Shown one piece after another: positions 50,651 through 61,600 of a stretch of 64,000 nucleotides of DNA. Made by a program: the position numbers and the translations under genes. The stretch's first letter is position 1. The number at the start of each line of letters is the position of its first letter. A model generated the notes under the pieces. The model saw only the letters and a program-made list of their open reading frames with translations, was not told where the DNA came from and did no database searches. Source of the stretch: Ustilago trichophora (lineage: Eukaryota; Basidiomycota; Ustilaginomycetes; Ustilaginales; Ustilaginaceae); the NCBI GenBank assembly GCA_900323505.1, contig OOIN01000029.1, forward strand, positions 310,001 to 374,000, written 5' to 3'.

Positions 50651-53119
50651 TTACCGCAAAAGAGCAGCCTCGTTGAGTGCCTCAGCGTGGCGCATGTTGA
50701 TTTCCATCTCGAGCGTCTCGCATTCTTCCTGCAACGTATTCCTCTCATCTTCCAGCGCCTTGTACTCGGTCTGAGCAAGTCCTTCTCGACTTGCCAAGCG
50801 CTCCACCTCTCTGCGCAACGAATCCAATCGCTCCTCTTTCCCTCCCCCTTCTTCCCGACGTAGACGCTCAAACGTCTCGCGCGAGATCTCCGCCTCTTCC
50901 AGTGCCTTGAACTGTTGTTTGGCTGATGCAGACAGTGCCTCGCTCCTCGTCTTGTAGCCACCCAACACTTTCATCAGCGTCTTTTCGCCTTTCGACGCCT
51001 GCGACGCCGCTCCTGCCATCTTTGCCCTTGCTGCTTCCAATTCCTCAACAAGCTTTGACTTGTCGTTCCGCCCATCCAACCACCGCTGCTTCAGTGCGGC
51101 CTCGAGCGTCTCGGTTGCCTCTTGGTCATCGTCCAGTAATGCTCCAACCAATCGTCGCAATGCCTCTTCGTTCGCGCCTGGAAATCCAAGCTGATCAGCC
51201 AGCTCTGCACGCATCAGCTCCCTTGCTGCTGCCAGCGATGCGTCAGAGAGCGTATCAAGCTGCACCGATTCGGGCTCAGGATGCTTGCCTCCTGGAATCG
51301 GGTGCATGTTGGCATCGTGGTGTAACAGCTTGGCCGTCTCATGTGCTACCAGCATCTCGACGCGATCCCGGTAGCGCGCGTCAACCTGCTCGGACAAGCG
51401 TGTCAAATCGACCTCTGCCGGCCGTGGCAAGTTTCGACGCACCACTTGACTCCGTCTCGCCTCTGCCTTGGCCTCTTCCTCGGCCGCTTGACGAGCAGTT
51501 CTTGCATCCCGTTCCGCTGCGTCCTCTTCGGTCAAAGCGCCAGCGCCGTCATCAAGCCTGCTCGTACTCACTTCAGCCTCAGGCTCCTCTTCGTCCACTA
51601 CAATGTCAAAATCGTTTTTGGGAGCGGGCAACGATGAAAGACCCTGTCTGAGATGGGATTGAGCCAAGTTGCGTGCACGCTTGAGGTCCCGGGGAGTCTC
51701 GTAACCCGCTTGACTCCTCTCTTCGACATTGAGACCTAGGTTGTCACGTAGTGGAGTTCTCTGAGGCGTGCTGGCGCCTAAATATGATCGTGATTCTCCC
51801 TCCTTCGAGTCGGCTGCCTGACCGTTGCGAAGGCTTGGCGTCAAGAGTGGATTTGGTGTCTGCGGTACGAATGATCCAGAAGTTGGTTCGACAGAAGTAG
51901 AGTGCGAAGATCGCAGGTCCGCGTTGGCATCGCCCAGCAGGGGTGTTTGAGCCGAAGACATGAGACGAAGATTTCTGGCTTCCCTCATCACTGTGTCCTC
52001 GTTGGCTGCCACCTGCGGGGTTCGAGCGGTCTGTGCTGCATCCAGAGCCGAGTACTTGTCGAGCAGGCCATCCGTGGCGTCGCTGGAGCCTTCCTCCACC
52101 AATGAGCGCGCACGCTCGCCGGCCTGTCCAATCTTGACAATGGCTTCGAGCTCATCCTGTCCAACCTGAGCTACGGGTAGATTGAGTTTGCGTCGCTTTG
52201 TGATTTGCTCGGCTTCCTTGAGCTTGCGAATCTGTTCCTCGTTTCGACCGGCCATGGCCTGCTTGGCTTGCTTGTTCTTCTCCTCTGCTTCCCTCTGGCG
52301 TTTGTTCTTTGTAGGATCATCAGGACCGAGGTTTCTGCTGTTGAGCTCCTGCAGCGTCTTGCCTACGGGCGCTTTGTAGGACTTGGACGCCTCTGCGCTT
52401 GTATCGTAAAAGCCCTGGACGGGCTTCTTCTCGTATGGGATATCGGCATTGTAGTCGATGACGCCTTTCTTTGGCTTTTGTTTCATAGTGATGCCAGCTG
52501 CTTTGAGTTCTCTGCGCTTCTGAAGCATGGCGAGACGACGAGCTTCTTCGAGAGCACGTTCTCGAGCCTTGCGTTTGGCTTTCTTGCCTTGTGTGTTGGC
52601 GAGACGGGCACGCGCTTCGGAAAGCATCTCCTTCTCATCTTCGTCCATGTCGATCGGGTCGGGTCTGGCTGGCTTGGTTTCGGGATCCGGATCGATCTCG
52701 CCTGGTCGCAGTCGGCGCACATCATCGGCGCTGGGGACAGCCTCGCCTGTACCGGTGAGACCGAGAGAACTGCTTCCGGCTTGATTGTCGTGCGCCTCGG
52801 CTTCATCGAGCAGGCGCTGGTAGCGTTCGAGGCATTGGTTGGCGGTTCTACCGACGAGAGGTGCTATTGTACGCCATTGTGTGGGCATGAGCTTGGCGAG
52901 GTGGAGCAGCTTTTCATCTTCCTCCTTGGACCATTCGGTCTTTTTGATGGATGGGTCCAACCATTCGTACCATCGTGCTTTGCACTGCTTTGGCGTCTTG
53001 CGAACCAAGAGCGAGGAGATACGGGCCCATTGATTCTTGCCGTATTTGGAAATGGCGGCCTTGAGGATTTCGTCTTCAGTGTTCTTCCACACGCCACCTT
53101 TGATGATGACGCGAACCAT
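50651..53119 (-). CDS. CEF1: Pre-mRNA splicing factor Cef1/Cdc5
   Basis: 822 residues from ATG at 53119 (MVRVIIKGGVWKNTEDEILK). It is a core of the NineTeen (Prp19) complex, needed for spliceosome activation. Two Myb repeats fill residues 6-105 (GGVWKNTEDEILKAAISKYG...KQCKARWYEWLDP; TEWSKEEDEKLLHLAKLMP...NQCLERYQRLLDEAE). They are followed by the conserved basic block DEKEMLSEARARLANTQGKKAKRKARERALEEARRLA and KKGVIDYNADIPYEKKPVQGFYDT. The middle is disordered with TP sites (TPLLG, TPNPLLTPSL, TPQRTPLRDNLGLN). The C-terminal third is helical coiled coil (YKTRSEALSASAKQQFKALEEAEI), the Prp19-interaction part in homologues. Single exon. A start at 53197 is rejected because homologues begin at MVRV. 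Confidence 0.96.
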   Translation of the reverse strand: MVRVIIKGGVWKNTEDEILKAAISKYGKNQWARISSLLVRKTPKQCKARWYEWLDPSIKKTEWSKEEDEKLLHLAKLMPTQWRTIAPLVGRTANQCLERYQRLLDEAEAHDNQAGSSSLGLTGTGEAVPSADDVRRLRPGEIDPDPETKPARPDPIDMDEDEKEMLSEARARLANTQGKKAKRKARERALEEARRLAMLQKRRELKAAGITMKQKPKKGVIDYNADIPYEKKPVQGFYDTSAEASKSYKAPVGKTLQELNSRNLGPDDPTKNKRQREAEEKNKQAKQAMAGRNEEQIRKLKEAEQITKRRKLNLPVAQVGQDELEAIVKIGQAGERARSLVEEGSSDATDGLLDKYSALDAAQTARTPQVAANEDTVMREARNLRLMSSAQTPLLGDANADLRSSHSTSVEPTSGSFVPQTPNPLLTPSLRNGQAADSKEGESRSYLGASTPQRTPLRDNLGLNVEERSQAGYETPRDLKRARNLAQSHLRQGLSSLPAPKNDFDIVVDEEEPEAEVSTSRLDDGAGALTEEDAAERDARTARQAAEEEAKAEARRSQVVRRNLPRPAEVDLTRLSEQVDARYRDRVEMLVAHETAKLLHHDANMHPIPGGKHPEPESVQLDTLSDASLAAARELMRAELADQLGFPGANEEALRRLVGALLDDDQEATETLEAALKQRWLDGRNDKSKLVEELEAARAKMAGAASQASKGEKTLMKVLGGYKTRSEALSASAKQQFKALEEAEISRETFERLRREEGGGKEERLDSLRREVERLASREGLAQTEYKALEDERNTLQEECETLEMEINMRHAEALNEAALLR

Positions 53120-55731
53120 GTTGCCGAGACAACTTGAGCAGGCCGTGAACTGACGAATTACGTCCAAAACTGAGTGTGTCGTAGTCGGACGCCGCACCGT
53201 CTATCGCTTCTATCGTCGGCGATGAGCGCTGCTGTGGATGTTGAGGTGGATGCGAGTGATGCTGCGAACAATGCTGAGCAAGATAGATGCTGGATGAGAA
53301 ACACTGAAGTGCAAGAAACGCTGTACGAACGAGAAGGTGGAGAAACGTCGAGGCTGCATTTCGCACCAAAATTCACACGCACGTGATGGTACAGCCGCAA
53401 CTTAACACTTTGATTGGTTTTATCATGTATCGCTGACCTGGCTGGGTTGCACCCGATCTTGCGAAATCGAAATCACTGGTATTAGAGTCGAGCGATACCG
53501 CATCCTGATTCCTGGTTCTGCATTACAGAGAAGACGATGACGAACATGATGCCAAGGAGACTCCCGGTGATCTGTTTGCTGTCACTCGTGCGGATTGCCC
53601 CTGTATGCTGAGAATTGAGTTGCTGCAGCGACACGAAGAGTATGGTGCACAAATACGGATAAAAGGACATTTGCCGGTCAAGTTACAGTGACAAAAGGCT
53701 ACGTGCTGGGCTGAAGGCGAATTCAATTACAAGCGCCTGATTGCTCGCTTGGCTCTGAAAGGGAGAGAGAGAGGAGGGAGAGGGTCGACCCCGAAAAACC
53801 GAGGTCCGTGATTGCGATGCTTGACTTTCGGTGAGCTTCCAAAGAGTGCAGACACAATGCTTGCAGCCAAGTGTCAGACAAAGGAACCGTCCTTTGGCTC
53901 CTCTTGTTCAATGCAGTCCTCTGTTAAGCGCGTGCATTTAGCGTGTGTTTGTCAGATGCAAGCGAGCTGATACCAATACAACACCGACGGGACGACACCC
54001 AAGCCACTAGTAATGGTCCGTCTCTCCCTTCTCTCAGTACACGTCTCCATCACGACAGCCATCCTACACTACATAAGCCTCATTGAATGCAACCTGTAAA
54101 AGGCCCCAGCGTGGGAAAGGGAGCTAGCTGCAAGAGCCATAGCGGGCAAGAGATCCACATACATGTTTGATTCGGTTGTCGGCCTTTGTATGCTGCTTGC
54201 TTGCTTGCTCGCTCCCTTTGAGTTGCTCGAGAAGGGTGACAATTTGTGTGACAAAGGCGAGCGAGAAACCGCCTCCGAACGCGAGACGAGACCCGGCGCG
54301 CGCTCTGGCCTGACCGAGAAGAGAGAGAGAGAGAGAGAGAGCCCTTTCTTCACTGAAACTGACACCTCGGAAATCACCAAATCCATTCGAAATGCTTTCA
54401 ATCGCAACCCTGGAAAATATGCAATGCATTTCAAATTGAAATGTGATAAGAAGACCCCCTGAAATGGGTTAACTGCGAACCGTGGGCAAAAGCAGTGCGG
54501 AGCATTCCCAATCGATGCAAGGTGCACGTCGGAGTGAAACTTGGAATACAAAAAATGCATTCAAAAGTGTGTGACTTCAGTACCTATCAATGGTGCGCTT
54601 TGGAAGCTTGTCTGTGCTACAGGACAGTGACCCTTTCTCCCACCCCTTCCCCAGTCAGTTTTCTTTTTGTATTCACGATTCAGAGGGGAGAGGCATCGAT
54701 GCTCACGTCGTGTGTGTTTGTTCCAACTCGTACTGCAGTCTCGACTGTAGCTTTGCACGGAAGCGCGCCTAATGATGTGAGTGTGAGTGTGAGTGTGAAT
54801 TGAGGCGAATTGGCTGCGATCGGAGCACAGAGTTCCAATTCTCGCGGACAAGAGAATACGTTAACCACAGCCAACTACTTGCAAAGAGTTTCACGCAGCG
54901 CACATGGGCTTCAGAGAGAGACGCGAGCGAGAGATGCTAGCCTGAGACACACAGAAGAGAGGGAAAAAAAAAGCGTCTCTGTCTCGCTTGGCTTGTCTCG
55001 GTGGTACAGACTGTGCAAGTCAAACTCGTCATCCCACCCCTTTCTCAGCCTCTGCTCACCATCATCATCTCCCTCCCCCTTCACTTTCAATCTTTACTTC
55101 TATCCCACCAACTTTTATTCTTTTTGTCCCTCTCGTCACCATTTCACCTCTTTCCCCACATTTCGAGTTCTTGATCTCAGCCCTTATCTCATCTCGTTGC
55201 TTGCTGCTGCTCATTGCATTCCCCGTCTCTTTTCATCGCGCTCGGTTCGCCATCTCTTCATCTCGGTCCAACATTGACTTCAGCCTGAGGCTGTATCCCC
55301 GTCTCACCACTCCCGCTTCATTTGCATCTGCATCTGACTCTGCATCTGCATCTGCATCTGCATCGCAGTCCAACAAGCTTGGCTTCTTCTACGTCAACAT
55401 TACCACCCGAGATCCCTTCCCATCTCGGCCCGGCAACTTTATAGCATTCACTTCATTTCACGCCATCGCTTCGACGTCACTTCATTGAAGAATCCTCTTG
55501 ATATTCACCATCCACCGCTGTTTGACTGGTTCCATCAGCTTCCCAAGTCTCCTCGACGGATTTACTACTCCATTTGCTCTGGCAGCGAATCTCTTTATCA
55601 ACTCTCGCTTTGTACTCTGGCAGTCAAAGCGTCTCTCTCCACCGCTAGCAAATCTTTCTCTCTCACCCTCACCTCTTTTGCATTCCCGACGACTCTTTAT
55701 TCTCACAGCCTCACCTTCTAACATCGACACA
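53120..55731. other. Divergent spacer with long pyrimidine-rich leader of the bZIP gene
   Basis: No coding region is supported. It contains a GA repeat at about 54321-54341, GTGTGA units at about 54776-54799, and strongly pyrimidine-rich sequence from about 54980 to 55730 that is probably the 5' leader of the bZIP gene, possibly with an intron. A TGCATC hexamer repeat lies at about 55324-55366. Confidence 0.5.
55324..55366. repeat. TGCATC hexamer microsatellite
   Basis: About seven TGCATC/TGACTC units within the leader region of the bZIP gene. Confidence 0.8.
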
Positions 55732-57813
55732 ATGATCAATACTTCGCCCTCCTTTTCGTCGCCTCCCAGCGCCCAGACTTTCTCCGCCCCTTCGTCTTCT
55801 CCTCAAGCACCCTCGTGGCCTCCTACAGAGGCTTCTCATCAAATCGGCATGTCTCACGGTCTTCTTGATCCCCACTTCTCCGCTGACCACCCAAACTCTG
55901 TCGGGTTCCAACCCGTCTTCACCAGCTCCTTCGCCGGCCCCTTCCAGACAAACGGCATCATGAACAATCATCCCAACGCCGGCGCATCTGCACCCATGCT
56001 CGTCCAGCCTGGCATGTATGCCGCCCAAGATCTCAACACTTTCTGGAAGCCCAGCCCTTCGGGTCACATTGTCAAGATGGAACCTGTCGCTGACATGTTT
56101 ACTCCTCATGTCCCCACCGACTTTGCCGCGTACCCTGCCTCCCAGCCCATGGTATCGAGTATCAGTCTGCCCACATACGCCACGCATGCCCCAGAGAGGC
56201 GTTTCACCTTTTCCGACGCCGAATCGCTCTGCTCGGTAGCGTCGCCAGGTTCCATCTCGGACGCATCTTCCAGGCCCACTTCGGCCAAGAGGGGTGCAAA
56301 GCGCAAGACGCTCACCGATGCGTCGCTGGACTCGCCCGCAGCCACCGGCATGTCGGATCCTTCCGGTGGATCCAAGTCCAACAAGAAGACCTCCAAGCAG
56401 AATGCTCAGCGACGCCCTCCTCCCTCGGCTTCTCACGTGACCGAGTCTGGCAAGCCCTTCCCTGTCATCGACACCTCTGCCAAGCACTCGAGCCTCTTCG
56501 TTCCTCCCGACACCTCGGGTCTCACCAAGCGTGAGGCGCGTCTCGTCAAGAACCGTGCCGCTGCCTTCCTTTCGCGACAGCGCAAGCGCGAACAGTTTGA
56601 GGAGATGGAGATCAAGTGCAAGGGTATCTCGATGCTTGTCTGGCGCATGTGGGAGGCTATTGCTGGTACTGATGCTGGTCTTGAGCTCATCGACTCGACT
56701 CCACTTGCCGCTGTGCTTGCCCACGAAGACCCCGCTGCTCGTCTTTGCCTAGAGGAAGTCATCTCGAAGAAGGGTGCCTCTATTGCACCTACTGCCGATG
56801 AAGCCGAAGGAACTCCCGCTCCCGAGGCTCAAGTCGTGCGTCGCCCTTCTATCGGACCTGCTCCTTCCGCTCCGAACAACTCTGAGGCCGCCTCTGCTGA
56901 GCTCGAGCGTGCTCGTTCGGATCTCGCTGCCTCTCTGCAGCGTGAGAGCGAGCTCGCTGCCCAGCTCAATGCTCTTCGTGCTAGCGTCGCCACAGCACAG
57001 ACCTCCATGACTGCCAACAACATCCCTAATGCAGGCTTCCAAGACTCGCAGGACTGGAAGAACGCAGCTCTGGATATCAACGCTTCCCATGCAAGTCTCG
57101 TCGGATCGATGCCCTTCAAGGGCGTCCAGGGCGCTGAGCTTCCTCTCTTTGTGCCCGAATCGCCCCTCTCCAAGTTCACCATCGGCGATGCCACAAACGC
57201 AGGCACGATGCTAGACGCCTCGCACGCCGGCTTTGACCTATCCAAAACCCCCACCTTGGCCATGTTCTCTGAAAATGCTCTGCGCAGCCGGTCAGCTCCT
57301 CAGTTTGGCAACGACAAGGACGCTGGTATGGGCATGGGTCTCGGTCTCGACTACCGATTCCCTTGCGCATCTGCTCCTTCCTCGCCATCCACAGCGTCGT
57401 CGTCCTCCATGGAGAGCAGCCAGTCGCGAAACCACTCTTTGTCCTTGAACAGCGCTTCCGGTAAGGCGCCCAGCACCCTCGCTTCGGTACTGCTTCTCGC
57501 TGGCATGTCGCTCATGGGTGTTGGCCCTGCCGCCAGCGAGTTGACTGCGACCGAGGCACCAAGCGCTGCTCCCCGCAAGAATCTGCGTGCTGGTCGAAGG
57601 TCGAATGCCAAGACCAAGGCTCTTGCTCGTGCTGCGTCCTCGCTTCCTCGCGACACCGCCGGACAGCCTTCCTCCCACCTGTCCGACGATGATCTGCTTA
57701 TGGAGATGGGTCTCGACTCTGCTTCGCTCTCCGAGGCCGATGACGAGGATGTTAAGCTTTCAAACGCGTCAAGCCTTCAGACTGCATCGGCAAGCACCGT
57801 CACCTGTGCTTGA
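55732..57813 (+). CDS. bZIP transcription factor with atypical zipper
   Basis: 693 residues from the ATG at 55732 (CGACACAATG context); the frame is open upstream but without another ATG. The N-terminal 260 residues are Ser/Pro/Ala-rich, activation-domain-like, with a basic KRGAKRK cluster. The basic region at about 264-290 (LTKREARLVKNRAAAFLSRQRKRE) has the bZIP signature N-x2-A-x2-(L)SR and resembles the ATF6/CREB type. The adjacent zipper is weak: Met, Ile, Met, Thr stand at heptad positions. A better Leu heptad (ELERARSDLAASLQRESELA, QLNAL) occurs about 100 residues later. A hydrophobic stretch near 578-592 (LASVLLLAGMSLMGVG) could be a membrane anchor. The C-terminus is acidic. Target genes cannot be told from the sequence. 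Not the unconventionally spliced Hac1/Cib1 as far as I can see. Confidence 0.82.
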   Translation: MINTSPSFSSPPSAQTFSAPSSSPQAPSWPPTEASHQIGMSHGLLDPHFSADHPNSVGFQPVFTSSFAGPFQTNGIMNNHPNAGASAPMLVQPGMYAAQDLNTFWKPSPSGHIVKMEPVADMFTPHVPTDFAAYPASQPMVSSISLPTYATHAPERRFTFSDAESLCSVASPGSISDASSRPTSAKRGAKRKTLTDASLDSPAATGMSDPSGGSKSNKKTSKQNAQRRPPPSASHVTESGKPFPVIDTSAKHSSLFVPPDTSGLTKREARLVKNRAAAFLSRQRKREQFEEMEIKCKGISMLVWRMWEAIAGTDAGLELIDSTPLAAVLAHEDPAARLCLEEVISKKGASIAPTADEAEGTPAPEAQVVRRPSIGPAPSAPNNSEAASAELERARSDLAASLQRESELAAQLNALRASVATAQTSMTANNIPNAGFQDSQDWKNAALDINASHASLVGSMPFKGVQGAELPLFVPESPLSKFTIGDATNAGTMLDASHAGFDLSKTPTLAMFSENALRSRSAPQFGNDKDAGMGMGLGLDYRFPCASAPSSPSTASSSSMESSQSRNHSLSLNSASGKAPSTLASVLLLAGMSLMGVGPAASELTATEAPSAAPRKNLRAGRRSNAKTKALARAASSLPRDTAGQPSSHLSDDDLLMEMGLDSASLSEADDEDVKLSNASSLQTASASTVTCA

Positions 57814-58606
57814 AGACGTGCACTTCGGCGCGTTCATCTCTTTTTTCTCTCTCTCCTTCACTCATAACGACAAGGCGATTATCTCGCCTTTAACGACAGA
57901 ACACAGTTTCTGACTCACGACCAAGATCCTCTGTATCATGACCTTGCATCTTTTCTCTGTCTCGCGTTCTTCTCTCTCTCTCATCGGTTTCGGAACTGTA
58001 TTCTTTGCCTAGCCGCCGCCACCCTTTACCTATGCATACACGCACGAACTTCTTTCTTCGTTTCGCCTCGTGGTTGACCGATTCTAGCTCCATATACATG
58101 CACTCCGCAAAGGCTCCAGAGCTGGTCTCTTGGAATGCTCACTGGACATGCATACATGGCATTATCTCTCCGAAGCTGCGAGGTAAATTTCCTTTCCCCA
58201 TTCGACTTCGACTTCTTTTATATCTATCGACCCATCCCTCTACACCTTTAGCCTTGGGGGGGTATTGACCGGGCAGGTCTCTTTTTTTTTACTTCTTTCG
58301 CCATGTACATGGCATATATTTTTCTTGTCTTTTTTTCTCTTTTTCTGTAGATCTTTCTCTTGTGTTTGTGGTGCATACAAAGCGTGTTTTATCCCAAATT
58401 CTCGCATCGGATGTGTTGGTTGCGATAAGACTGTGGAGATTGATTGCACACCAACTTTGAAGGTGGTTGGTGGATATGGTGCGCAAATTCTGCGTCAGAA
58501 GTATATCTGGGTCGGAAGTGCATAAATTACGTTATGCACAACGGCGATGTTAGCGGCGAAAAGATTTAAATTCATCACATCTACAGTAACTGCTACTACA
58601 GGGACA
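57814..58606. other. Spacer between convergent genes
   Basis: This 0.8-kb shared 3' region of the bZIP and USO1 genes is T-rich, with several T8 runs. A CTACAGTA half-motif lies at about 58581-58588. No gene is seen. Confidence 0.6.
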
Positions 58607-61600
58607 TCACTCCTCATCTTCATCATCATCCTCATCCTCATCCTCGCTAACCTCTTCGCCCTTCTCTCTCAACTTGGCCTTGTCCTTCTTTCGCTTCTGT
58701 GTAAGCTCCTCTAGCAAGACTAGCAGATCTTCGTTTTCCTTTGCAATCTCTTCTTTCTCCTTCTTCAAGTTGTCCAACTCCTTGGCATCGACCTTGTTGC
58801 CTTTCTTTGACGTGGAGGCGGCTTCAAGGGTCTTGATCTTGTCCTCGAGCTGCTTCTTCTCAGATTCTAGCTTTTCAAGACCTTTGAGCTTGGTTTCGAG
58901 CGCAGCTTTTTCGGCTTCCACCTTGGATAGCCGTTCAAGCTCCTCCTTGTCGGCCTTGGTGGATTTTTGGACCGATTCCAGTTGGGTTTCGAGATCTTTG
59001 CGCGATGTCGCGGAGCTGCTTTCGAGCGTTTTGAGCTTCTTCTCGAGTTCAACCTTGTCCTTGGTGATCTTGTCGAGATCTTTGACTTTCTTCTCGAGTT
59101 CAGCTTTGTCCTTGGAAAGCTTGTCGAGATCTTTGACCTTTTTTTCGAGTTCCTTCTTTTCGGAGGAAACCTTTTCGAGATCCTTCAGCTTCTTCTCGAG
59201 GTCAGCTTTATCCTTGGACACCTTCTCAAGATCTTGAACCTTCTTTTCGAGCTCTTTCTTCTCAGAAGACACCTTTTCAAGATCCTTCAACTTGTTCTCC
59301 AACTCCTTCTTTTCCTCTGTAACCTTTTCCAAAGCCTTGAGCTTCTTCTCGAGTGCAGCTTTCTCTTCCTGGATCACGGTAATCTGCTGAGCCTGTTGGC
59401 CCTTTGCACTCTCTCCTTCTTGTTCGTGGACAGAAATTCGCTTTTCGAGCTCTTGAACCTTTGTTTCCAGCTCCTCCTTTCCTTCAAGCTGAGTTTTCAA
59501 CCGGGTCAACTCTTCGTTGGCCTTCTTCAGGTCAGCAGAGGTAGAAGAGTCTTGTTGATGGTGGTTCGAGGCAAGTTTCTCTTCGAGTTCAGATTTCTCT
59601 TTGAGGGCGGCATCTAGTTTCGCCTGCAGTTCCTCGTTGCCTTCTCCAGCAGAGAAAATCGTATCGTTGCTGTCGGGTCCACTACCAGCGGCAGCAACTG
59701 CCGATTCAAGCGCTGCGATCTTCGCCTGCAGCTCATCGATCTCGTTTGCCCGTTTCGAGGCCAACTCTCGGGCTTCGAGAAGATCTTTCATCGCTGACCC
59801 GGATCCAGCTGCTTTGGCTTCTCCACCTTCTCCACCAGAGGAAGCGACGAGATCATCATGCTTCTTCTTGAGCTCCTCATTGGCCTTTTGCAACGCCGCA
59901 AATTCCTTCTGCGATGGCTTTCCCGCAGAAATACGTGCCATCTCAGAGGTGAGTTGCAGCACTTTGCCATTCACCTCTTCCTCTCGGGCTTGAGACTGTG
60001 CCAGTTGTTCGGAAAGGGTATCGTGCTTGGCCTGAATCTCGGCCAGTGCGGCGGCATGACCGGTTTTCAGCTGTTCGAGCTCTACCTGCGCGGCTTGAAG
60101 TTGGGGCGCGTGGGATTCCAGTGCTTCCTTGGCGGCACTTAGCTCGGTGTTGAGCTCGGACAACTGGGCGGCGTGCGAAGAGGTAAGTTCTTCAACCCGC
60201 TTTTCGAGCACCTCGATCTCGCGCGTCTGTTTGGTCACTGTATCCCTCAACGCTTCTGCCTGGCGCTGGGCATCGAGCAGCTCGGCGGGGAGCGAAGCTT
60301 CTCTGGCAGAAGAAGATGCAGGGTCGATCGTGATAGATTTTGCAACAAGGGTAGAGTTGGAACGCCAGAACTCGACAAATGTCCAGTCAAACCAGAGACC
60401 TGCACGTCGACGTTTGGACAAGTGGCCCAAACCGTTGACTTCAAGGTCTTTGTCTTGGGCCTCTTCGTCGGCTTTTGTTTTGTCTTCTGGTTTCTTGGCA
60501 TCAGGGTGGGCAGCGTTGGGGTCGGAAGACGAGGCTTGGGCGGCGGCGGCGGCAGCTTGAGCAGCAGCAGCAGCTGCTTTGGCTTCGGCTTGTTGCTTGG
60601 CACGAAGTTCATCAGCTTCAGTTTGCTCTTCGACGAAAATGAGCTTTTCGAGGACGTCAGGGGTCACCTCTCGGAAACGAGGGTCGTCTTCGATGCGGCT
60701 GATGCGGACCGCGAACTGGTCTGCGCCGATGCGGGAGTGGAGGATGGGGTGCATGGTTGCCCGGGTGACAGCGACTTTACCTGGATCCGTGTCGAACTCG
60801 TACGCCACGCCGAGGAGGAAGGCTGCCAGGCCCTGAATGAGAGGGTCGACACCCGAGGACTGGGCAACGGGCTGAATCACGGCTTGCAAGGTCGCCGATT
60901 CGGACAGGAAATCACGCACAGACAGCGGCGAATCGTGCAGCCAAACAGAGAGAAGGACGAGGTAGCCCACCATGATTCGCGTCCAGTCTGCAGCCGAATA
61001 CGAGGTTGAGGAGACTGTAGCGCCCATGGCGGAGGCGCGTTCTTTGCGGACTGCATCGGCGAGCTCTCGTTCCGAAAGCGTCAAATTGCCGACGATGACC
61101 TGGATCAAAGACGAAGGCGCGTCATCGTCGTCGTCGGAATCGTCGCCTTCGGGTTCAGCACGGATGTGCTTGATGATGTTGCCGTCTGGGTTGATCGCGA
61201 CGGCACGTGCAGCGGCTTTGGCAGTCTCGCTTCCGCGAAGGAGGTAGGAGAAGAGCATGGCAGATACGAGATGCTTGTACGCATCTGCGTGCTCGGCGGT
61301 GGCCTGTGTGGAAGGGTTCTGAATGATTCCGTCTAACAAGACTTTACCAGCGGGAGACACTTCCTCCTTGTCATCCGCCTGCGGAGCCATACCTCTAATG
61401 ATAGCCAGTCGAGCATCCATATTGTCCGCCACGTAAGAGCGGAAGCAGGCGATAGCAGCACCCCTCAATCCGAGCCCGCCCTTGGCACCAGAAGTACCGA
61501 TGGCAGTCTCGACAAGGCACACAGAGGCAAGTCGAGGTTCCAAGCGGGTGAAGCTTGGTTCCGCAGGTGCAGCAGCAGCATACGTCGGGTCTTGTGCTTG

